A stretch of 7,172 nt of DNA from an uncultured Nitrosomonadales bacterium (GTDB taxonomy: Bacteria; Pseudomonadota; Gammaproteobacteria; Burkholderiales; Gallionellaceae). A program made the translations under genes and the position numbers. Every line of letters starts with the position of its first letter. Position 1 is the first letter of the stretch. Under the pieces are notes generated by a model, which was not told the origin of the DNA, ran no database searches, and saw only the letters and a list, made by a program, of their open reading frames with translations. The stretch covers positions 1-7,172 of the forward strand of contig CAIZNF010000372.1 of assembly GCA_903934275.1 (NCBI GenBank), read 5' to 3'. Positions 1 through 4,449 of this stretch are shown here, in pieces.

Positions 1-23
1 AGAGCCCACCCTACGGTTTCATT
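1..23 (-). repeat. Left arm of a 23-bp inverted repeat, truncated GTAGG-type palindrome
   Basis: These 23 bases are the exact reverse complement of 3371-3393, and the match stops at base 24. Read on the minus strand they contain the core CGTAGGGTGGGC, shared with the double palindrome at 3380-3423 and, with small changes, with the repeat starting at 7146. The copy points out of the window, so its remaining hairpin probably lies to the left of base 1. Together the two arms enclose the giant coiled-coil gene. The core belongs to a dispersed palindrome type; the bases AATGAAACC next to it are also duplicated, which is more than the core alone would explain. Confidence 0.8.
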
Positions 24-24
24 G

Positions 25-51
25 AAAAAATTCCTGTCATTTTTTGACTGG
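25..51 (-). terminator. Probable intrinsic terminator of the coiled-coil gene
   Basis: On the minus strand, about 33 nt past the TAG stop, a short hairpin is followed by a T-run. The stem pairs CC (33-34) with GG (50-51) and GTCA (36-39) with TGAC (45-48), with one T-T mismatch and a T-rich loop. It is followed on the minus strand by AATTTTTT (32 down to 25). The stem is weak (six pairs plus a mismatch), but the position and T-tract fit a Rho-independent terminator for the gene ending at 84. Confidence 0.5.
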
Positions 52-83
52 TAAGAGACAGTTTTGAAAGAAACAAAGATGGG

Positions 84-3000
84 CTAATCTTTTCCCCCAA
101 GTTGATCGGACATTTTCAAGTCGCCCATAACCAAATAAGTTTCCGGTTTAACTTGCTCGTTTATTGCTCCGCCCTGAGCGGCGACAAGCGCATCATTATC
201 CGCCTGTTTCATGGCGGGATGAACCGGTTGGCTGACAACAACAGGCAGCGCGGGGATTGTTTTCTGAGTTTCAAGCATTGGCAGTGCAAACCAAATAAAT
301 GCTGCCATAGCCGAAACCAGCCCGGTACCTACAGCTAGTCGAACAATTTTATTTCTCTTGCGCAAGCGTGCCATAAGTTGAAACGCGGCCACTTCGACGC
401 GCGACTGTTCGACTTGTGCGCTAAGCCACGCATTTTCCTGATCGTCCAACTCGGCACGTTGTTTTTCAAGCAGCATCTTTTCTTTTTCTAATGCTGTCTT
501 ATATTGCGCCACTTCCTGTGCACTCCGTTCAGCGGCTTCCCTGTCGCTCAATGCCGCATTGGCCTGCACCTCGGATTTCACCCTCAATTCAATTTCGACC
601 AACACCTGCTGCTCGATTTTTAATCTCGCCTGTTGCTGTGCCAGCAGTGTTTTTTTCTCCTCATACTGGCGCAAGGCGGTTTGTTCGGCCCGCTCCGCGA
701 TAAAGATCCTTTCACGCGCTGTAACTTGCGCTGCCTGCTCGGCTTTCAGCCGCGCCAGCTCTGCCTCGGCAGCCCGCTGTTCCTCGGCAACACGTTGTTC
801 GGAAGCTTCGGCAACGGTCAATACAATTTCCTCATGCTGTCGCTTGGCCGTTTCTATAACTTCCCTGGCGCGATCCTTTGCAGCCTGCTCCGCCGCAATT
901 TTATCCTGCTCGGCCTGCACCGCCAAAAACTCTTCCTCAATACGCGCCAGAATGGCCTGCTCCGCTTCGGCCGCCAGCGAATGGCGTTGTGCAATTTGCG
1001 CCAGCAATTCGTTCACATGGTCGAGATGACGCTGTTCATGTTCAAGCAATTTGGTTTCGATATGCTCGCGCTGCCTGGCAGCTAATCCAGATTTTCCGGC
1101 AGTTTCGGCAAGCTTGCGCGCAACAATTGCCGCCTGCGCTTCACAACGAAGGCGCTCCCGCTCCGCTTCTGCGGCCTTGCGATCTTCATCGACACGCAGT
1201 TTCGCCATATTCTCCGCACGTGACATTGCCGTATCGCGCACCTGCTTCGCTTCGGCAATCTGTTTGCTGAAGGCAACAGTGGCAAGCGCCTCGGCACGAA
1301 TTTTTTCTTCTTCAATTTTAATAGCCTTGCTTCCGGTTTCCACACGAACTTTGGCAATATTAATGGCGCGCTTGGCAGCATGCTCCGCGACCTGCGCATC
1401 CCGAAGCGCTTGCTCATTCAATTTCTCCGTTGCCTCGGCTATTTCTTTGGCACGCTCATCGAATTCGATGCGCTCGTTAGCTTTGTCGATGGCGCGCTGC
1501 TCGGCGGCCGTGCGCTCTTCAATCATGGCGCGGGTGCGTTTCTCTGTTTCGGTATTCAGTTCGGCTATGCGGCGCGCTTCTTGCAGTGCGGAGGCACGTT
1601 CATTTGCAGCAGCGATTTCCTTGGTTTCCGCCTGCAACTTCATATCCAATTCTTGCGCGGCTTTCAATTCCACTTCGGCGCGCTGTTGCGCGAGCACAAC
1701 CAAATCCATCTCCGCCTGCAACTTATGCGCGGCCGCGTGGTTGGCCATAGTTTCAGCGGACAGCCGATCTTTTGCCTCTTGCTCGAACTGCCGCAACGAA
1801 GCGTTACCCTCCTCCTGTTGGCGCAGAATTTTTTTGTCGATGTCGGCCTGTGCCAGCAGTAATGCGGCCCCATCCTGTTCCGCCTTGAGTTTGCGTTCAA
1901 CCATCGCCCGTGCTACCGCCTCCGCCTCAGCGCGCTTGTTTGCGGCCTCATGTAACAAACGCTCATTGCGCTCTCTCGCTTCGGCATCGCTTTTTGCCTG
2001 ATCCTCGGTAAGCCTGCGCTGAACGGCAACCTCTGCGGCGGCACGATCCGCTTCCGCACGCGCCTGGGCGGCATGCTCGGCATCCCGATAGGCGGCAAGC
2101 CGCGCCTCGATCTCGGCCAGTGCAAGCGCTTCGGCGCGCGACCTCGCATCCGCAGCCACAGCCGCGGCTTGCTCGGCCATAAGTTTGGAACTCGCCAGCT
2201 CGGCAACCTGCTGCTCTTTGCTGATTTTTTCATCCACGGCCTGTGCAATAGCCTGGTCTGTCGATTCTTTTTCCAGAACGAGCTTGGCGAATTTCTGCTC
2301 CATTTTGGCGCGGCTTTCCGCTGCCTGCGCGGCACGCTGTTCGGCTTCAACACGCTTGTGCCTCTGCTCCAGTTCTTGTTGCTCAACTTCCGCCCGATTT
2401 TTTATTGCGCGCGCTTCTTCTGCTTCACTTTCCGTTCGCTGTATGGCCATGTCCCGCAACTGGATCTCAAGCCTCAGTTTTTCATCCGCATGGTTTCTTT
2501 GCGCCTGCTCGGCCGCATGGCGTTCCACCCTGGCCCGCTCGGCGCGAGCCATAGTTTCGGAGACGGCAATCTGCATGTGATGAATCTCTGCTTCGGCACG
2601 CAACTGGGCATCTTGTTCCGCCTTGCGCTGCTGCTCGATCAACGCCGCCAATTCACGCTCCATTTTGGCCTTGCTCTCAGCGGCAGCCCGCACGATTTGT
2701 TCGTGCTGAAAACGCTGGTTCAGCTCCTCTTGCGCTTGCTGTTCGGCGCGCAGTCTCGCCTGGCTTTCCTCCTGAAGCCGCAACTCGCAAGCCAGTTTTT
2801 CCTGCAACTCACGGGCCAGTTTTTTCTCTGCTTCAAGCTTGACTCTGACCATCTCGGCGTGTCTCGCCACATCCTGGCAATTGGCCTCAATCTGTGCGGT
2901 AAGGTCAATTTCGGTCCGTGCTCGCGCTTCAGCCACCGCCCGCGCATGCGCATCGGCCCTGGCTCGCGCCTGCGCGGAAAGACTAGCCTCCGTTTCAGCC

Positions 3001-3095
3001 TCCAGACGCGCCCGCGCCTCTTGGATGGCTTGCGACTCGGCGATATATTCATCGCTGTCGTTGCTGACTAAACGGATATTGGCTGGTTTTGACAT
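84..3095 (-). CDS. Giant Ala/Glu-rich coiled-coil protein with C-terminal membrane anchor, function unknown
   Basis: I do not recognise a named family. From the ATG at 3095 the protein is 1003 residues. Residues about 15-912 are a near-continuous helix rich in Ala, Glu, Arg, Gln and Lys. No proline occurs between Pro4 and Pro939, and the pattern of hydrophobic and Ala positions is typical of coiled coils. A basic stretch (RLRKRNK, 910-916) precedes one transmembrane helix (about 917-937). A 66-residue proline-containing tail ending GGKD follows. The positive-inside rule places the coil in the cytoplasm and the tail in the periplasm. As one extended coil it would be roughly 130 nm long. No ATPase head (SMC/Rad50-like), TolA-like C-domain or enzyme motif is visible. 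I chose the ATG at 3095 over an in-frame TTG at 3182 because it has GGGGG seven bases upstream and a promoter lies inside the TTG extension. A scaffold, tether or cytoskeletal role is only inference. Confidence 0.85.
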   Translation of the reverse strand: MSKPANIRLVSNDSDEYIAESQAIQEARARLEAETEASLSAQARARADAHARAVAEARARTEIDLTAQIEANCQDVARHAEMVRVKLEAEKKLARELQEKLACELRLQEESQARLRAEQQAQEELNQRFQHEQIVRAAAESKAKMERELAALIEQQRKAEQDAQLRAEAEIHHMQIAVSETMARAERARVERHAAEQAQRNHADEKLRLEIQLRDMAIQRTESEAEEARAIKNRAEVEQQELEQRHKRVEAEQRAAQAAESRAKMEQKFAKLVLEKESTDQAIAQAVDEKISKEQQVAELASSKLMAEQAAAVAADARSRAEALALAEIEARLAAYRDAEHAAQARAEADRAAAEVAVQRRLTEDQAKSDAEARERNERLLHEAANKRAEAEAVARAMVERKLKAEQDGAALLLAQADIDKKILRQQEEGNASLRQFEQEAKDRLSAETMANHAAAHKLQAEMDLVVLAQQRAEVELKAAQELDMKLQAETKEIAAANERASALQEARRIAELNTETEKRTRAMIEERTAAEQRAIDKANERIEFDERAKEIAEATEKLNEQALRDAQVAEHAAKRAINIAKVRVETGSKAIKIEEEKIRAEALATVAFSKQIAEAKQVRDTAMSRAENMAKLRVDEDRKAAEAERERLRCEAQAAIVARKLAETAGKSGLAARQREHIETKLLEHEQRHLDHVNELLAQIAQRHSLAAEAEQAILARIEEEFLAVQAEQDKIAAEQAAKDRAREVIETAKRQHEEIVLTVAEASEQRVAEEQRAAEAELARLKAEQAAQVTARERIFIAERAEQTALRQYEEKKTLLAQQQARLKIEQQVLVEIELRVKSEVQANAALSDREAAERSAQEVAQYKTALEKEKMLLEKQRAELDDQENAWLSAQVEQSRVEVAAFQLMARLRKRNKIVRLAVGTGLVSAMAAFIWFALPMLETQKTIPALPVVVSQPVHPAMKQADNDALVAAQGGAINEQVKPETYLVMGDLKMSDQLGGKD

Positions 3096-3102
3096 GGCGT
3101 TA

Positions 3103-3107
3103 CCCCC
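3103..3107 (-). promoter_or_regulatory. Shine-Dalgarno that decides the start of the coiled-coil gene
   Basis: On the minus strand GGGGG lies seven bases before the ATG at 3095, a good position for a ribosome binding site. The competing in-frame TTG at 3182 has no purine-rich sequence in front of it. This supports a cytoplasmic N-terminus beginning MSKPANIRLV rather than the signal-peptide-like extension. Confidence 0.5.
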
Positions 3108-3130
3108 GTGATGATTCGATGCGCTCACCG

Positions 3131-3158
3131 AATTTAGACTCATTGCACATAATGCCAA
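3131..3158 (-). promoter_or_regulatory. Predicted sigma70-type promoter of the coiled-coil gene
   Basis: Minus strand: TTGGCA at 3158-3153 (five of six to the -35 consensus), a 16-base spacer, then TAAATT at 3136-3131 (four of six to the -10). Transcription would begin near 3124, giving a leader of about 29 nt before the ATG at 3095. It lies inside the in-frame TTG extension, so a transcript from here could not encode that extension. Confidence 0.4.
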
Positions 3159-3199
3159 GATAACAGCTTGGATGGCAAGCAAAACTCTGAACAGCGCGG

Positions 3200-3228
3200 A
3201 AAAATCAGGTTATTTCAGGCGAACCTGA
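3200..3228 (-). terminator. Probable intrinsic terminator for the deacetylase transcript
   Basis: A perfect 7-bp inverted repeat, TCAGGTT (3205-3211) and AACCTGA (3222-3228) with a 10-base loop, is followed on the minus strand by five Ts (3204-3200). It sits about 235 nt beyond the deacetylase stop and just upstream of the coiled-coil promoter. It would therefore separate the two minus-strand genes into independent transcripts. The stem has only three G-C pairs, so strength is uncertain; it could instead be an operator-like dyad. Confidence 0.45.
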
Positions 3229-3370
3229 GCCGGACGAGCCGAAACCAATTATCGGGCGATAGCCCACTGTATCTATCGATCGATGGATTGAGTTCCTACA
3301 ACCTAGAAAAAACAGTTATCCACGATTAGTCACGAAAAACACAAACAAATTTAAAAGGCTCAATAACGAT

Positions 3371-3393
3371 AATGAAACCGTAGGGTGGGCTCT
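3371..3393 (+). repeat. Right arm of the 23-bp inverted repeat bracketing the coiled-coil gene
   Basis: Exact reverse complement of 1-23. It includes AATGAAACC followed by the palindrome core GTAGGGTGGGC, and it overlaps the first hairpin of the double palindrome. It points rightward, away from the coiled-coil gene, as the left arm points leftward. Confidence 0.8.
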
Positions 3394-3423
3394 GCCCACC
3401 ATGTCGGGCAGAGCCCGACCTAC
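3380..3423. repeat. REPIN-like double palindrome
   Basis: Two perfect 7-bp stems with 3-base loops lie side by side: GGTGGGC-TCT-GCCCACC (3384-3400) and GTCGGGC-AGA-GCCCGAC (3403-3419). The two halves (3380-3400 and 3403-3423) are also reverse complements of each other at 17 of 21 positions, bounded by GTAGG and CCTAC. The unit can therefore fold as two hairpins or one long one. This is the layout of REPIN elements, meaning two REP palindromes in inverted orientation. It lies 41 nt past the deacetylase stop and may stabilise or end that transcript. No RAYT transposase is in the window. Confidence 0.7.
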
Positions 3424-3463
3424 ATTTTCGGTTCCGGCTCGTCCGGCTTAGGTACAACGGGAA

Positions 3464-4387
3464 TTACAGACCGCTGAGCGCCTTGAGATGCGCCAGCACG
3501 CTCCGTCCCAGCGCAGGCAGCTCATAACCGCCTTCCAAAGCCGATACGATGCGGCCGCGCGCGTATTTTCCAGCGATATGTTTTAACTCTCCGGTCACCC
3601 ACGCATAGTCGGCTTCAACCAGCCTGAGCATCGACATATCATCATCGCGGTGCGCGTCGAATCCTGCCGAAATCAGCACCAACTCTGGTTGAAAGCGTTC
3701 CAGCGCAGGCAGCCAGCGCTGTGTGACGGCGGTGCGAAATTCTTCGCCGCCGCTTCCGGCGGCAAGCGGCACGTTGATGATGTGATCGTTGCCGCTGTCG
3801 GTTCCGCAATACGGATAAAACGGATGCTGAAAAGTGGAGCACAACATCACGCGCGGTTCGTTGTAAAAAATATTTTCCGTGCCGTTACCGTGATGCACAT
3901 CGAAGTCCGCGATGGCGACGCGCTGCAAACCGTGCTGCGCCAATGCGTGAGCCGCGCCGACCGCGATGTTGTTGAAAATACAGAACCCCATCGCACGCGC
4001 GCGCTCGGCATGATGGCCGGGTGGACGGATATTGCAGAAGGCGCTCTCGGTCTTGCCTGCCATGACCAGATCCACGCCCAGCACCACGGCTCCGGCGGCG
4101 CGCAACGCGGCCTTGCAGCTGAACGGGTTCATCGCCGTATCACCATCGAGTTGCACCATGCCCCGCTGCGGCACGCTGGACTCGATCAAATCGATGTAGC
4201 TTTCTTCATGCACGCGCAACAGCTGATCGCGCGTCGCCTCCGGCGCGTCATGCCGCTGCAAATAATCCAGCAGCCCGGAAGCGATCAACTGATCCTCAAT
4301 GGCATGGATGCGCTCCGGGCATTCCGGGTGATGTGCGCCCATGTCATGTTTGAGACAGAGCGAGTGGCTGATGTAGGCAGTTTGCAT
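3464..4387 (-). CDS. Histone deacetylase family protein, class II-like lysine deacetylase/amidohydrolase
   Basis: A 307-residue cytoplasmic zinc hydrolase of the arginase/deacetylase fold, expected to remove acetyl groups from N-epsilon-acetyl-lysine (or another acylated amine). The active-site set is complete: RPPGHHA (121-127) with the catalytic pair His125/His126, DFDVHHGNGT (161-170) with zinc ligands Asp163 and His165, SAGFDAH (240-246) with the third ligand Asp244, and LEGGY (284-288) with the transition-state Tyr288. Asn168, in place of the Asp of class I enzymes, makes it class II-like. I chose the ATG at 4387 because TAYISHSLCLKHDMG right after it is the usual family N-terminus; a TTG at 4426 would add 13 unlike residues. 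No clear Shine-Dalgarno precedes the ATG. It is divergent from a Pat-type acetyltransferase 62 bp away, which suggests it reverses that enzyme's acetylation. Acetylpolyamine amidohydrolase activity is the main alternative. Confidence 0.94.
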   Translation of the reverse strand: MQTAYISHSLCLKHDMGAHHPECPERIHAIEDQLIASGLLDYLQRHDAPEATRDQLLRVHEESYIDLIESSVPQRGMVQLDGDTAMNPFSCKAALRAAGAVVLGVDLVMAGKTESAFCNIRPPGHHAERARAMGFCIFNNIAVGAAHALAQHGLQRVAIADFDVHHGNGTENIFYNEPRVMLCSTFQHPFYPYCGTDSGNDHIINVPLAAGSGGEEFRTAVTQRWLPALERFQPELVLISAGFDAHRDDDMSMLRLVEADYAWVTGELKHIAGKYARGRIVSALEGGYELPALGRSVLAHLKALSGL

Positions 4388-4411
4388 GGTAATGTATTGG
4401 CAATGGTACAG

Positions 4412-4421
4412 TGCTATCATA
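4412..4421. promoter_or_regulatory. Predicted bidirectional promoter with overlapping -10 elements
   Basis: Plus strand: TGC-TATCAT (4412-4420) is an extended -10, five of six to TATAAT, giving a start near 4427 and a leader of about 23 nt to the ATG at 4450. Minus strand: TATGAT (4421-4416), also five of six, gives a start near 4409 and a leader of about 22 nt to the ATG at 4387. The two hexamers are offset by one base. Recognisable -35 hexamers are poor on both strands; TTCTCC (4444-4439) is the best minus-strand candidate. The call rests on symmetry and position. Confidence 0.45.
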
Positions 4422-4436
4422 CCCAATCCACCACAC

Positions 4437-4442
4437 GAGGAG
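4437..4442 (+). promoter_or_regulatory. Ribosome binding site of the acetyltransferase gene
   Basis: GAGGAG lies seven bases before the ATG at 4450, a strong Shine-Dalgarno. It fixes the start there and rules out the in-frame GTG at 4411, which would add 13 residues and lies upstream of the predicted transcription start. Confidence 0.8.
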
Positions 4443-4449
4443 AAACGTC

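Larger units (their letters stand above)
3223..3453. repeat. 231-bp MITE-like unit bounded by 24-nt imperfect inverted repeats
   Basis: The arms are 3223-3246 (plus) and 3430-3453 (minus). They match at 22 of 24 positions and share the core AGCCGGACGAGCCG. The enclosed sequence is non-coding, AT-rich on the left, and contains the double palindrome at 3380-3423. I see no convincing target-site duplication at the outer edges and no transposase, so calling it a miniature transposable element is inference. The paired arms themselves are seen directly. Confidence 0.5.
3096..3463. other. 368-nt intergenic region packed with signals and repeats
   Basis: This gap separates two minus-strand genes and I see no coding sequence in it. 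Reading left to right it holds the Shine-Dalgarno and promoter of the coiled-coil gene (3103-3158), a hairpin with a T-run on the minus strand (3200-3228), the left arm of an imperfect inverted repeat (3223-3246), an AT-rich stretch with a small GGGC-GATA-GCCC hairpin (3254-3265), a double palindrome (3380-3423) and the right arm of the inverted repeat (3430-3453). The repeats are non-coding and may have been acquired as insertions. Confidence 0.7.

Noticed and set aside
1051..2001. Plus-strand open frame of 316 codons opposite the coiled-coil gene
   Set aside because: Its product is a Ser/Ala/Cys/Arg-rich low-complexity string explained by reading the Ala/Glu/Arg codons of the coil backwards; no ribosome site or domain.
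2073..3071. Plus-strand open frame of 332 codons opposite the coiled-coil gene
   Set aside because: Leu/Phe/Arg-rich antisense shadow of the same biased codons, with no recognisable fold or start signal.
84..3095. SMC/Rad50-type or TolA-like identity for the coiled-coil protein
   Set aside because: No Walker A/B or hinge is present, the membrane helix is at the C-terminal side rather than the N-terminal side as in TolA, and similarity to such proteins would be driven by coil composition.
3254..3265. Small hairpin GGGC-GATA-GCCC
   Set aside because: Only four base pairs and no T-run or neighbouring signal; too short to call a terminator or RNA element.
3316..3324. DnaA box-like TTATCCACG
   Set aside because: One box, one base off the consensus, with no cluster, no AT-rich unwinding repeats and no replication genes; chance or unrelated use is likelier than an origin.
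4388..4426. TTG at 4426 as the deacetylase start
   Set aside because: The extra 13 residues do not look like the family N-terminus, which begins directly after the ATG at 4387, and the TTG lies upstream of the predicted minus-strand transcription start.
4411..4449. GTG at 4411 as the acetyltransferase start
   Set aside because: No ribosome site before it and it precedes the predicted transcription start; the ATG at 4450 has GAGGAG at ideal spacing.
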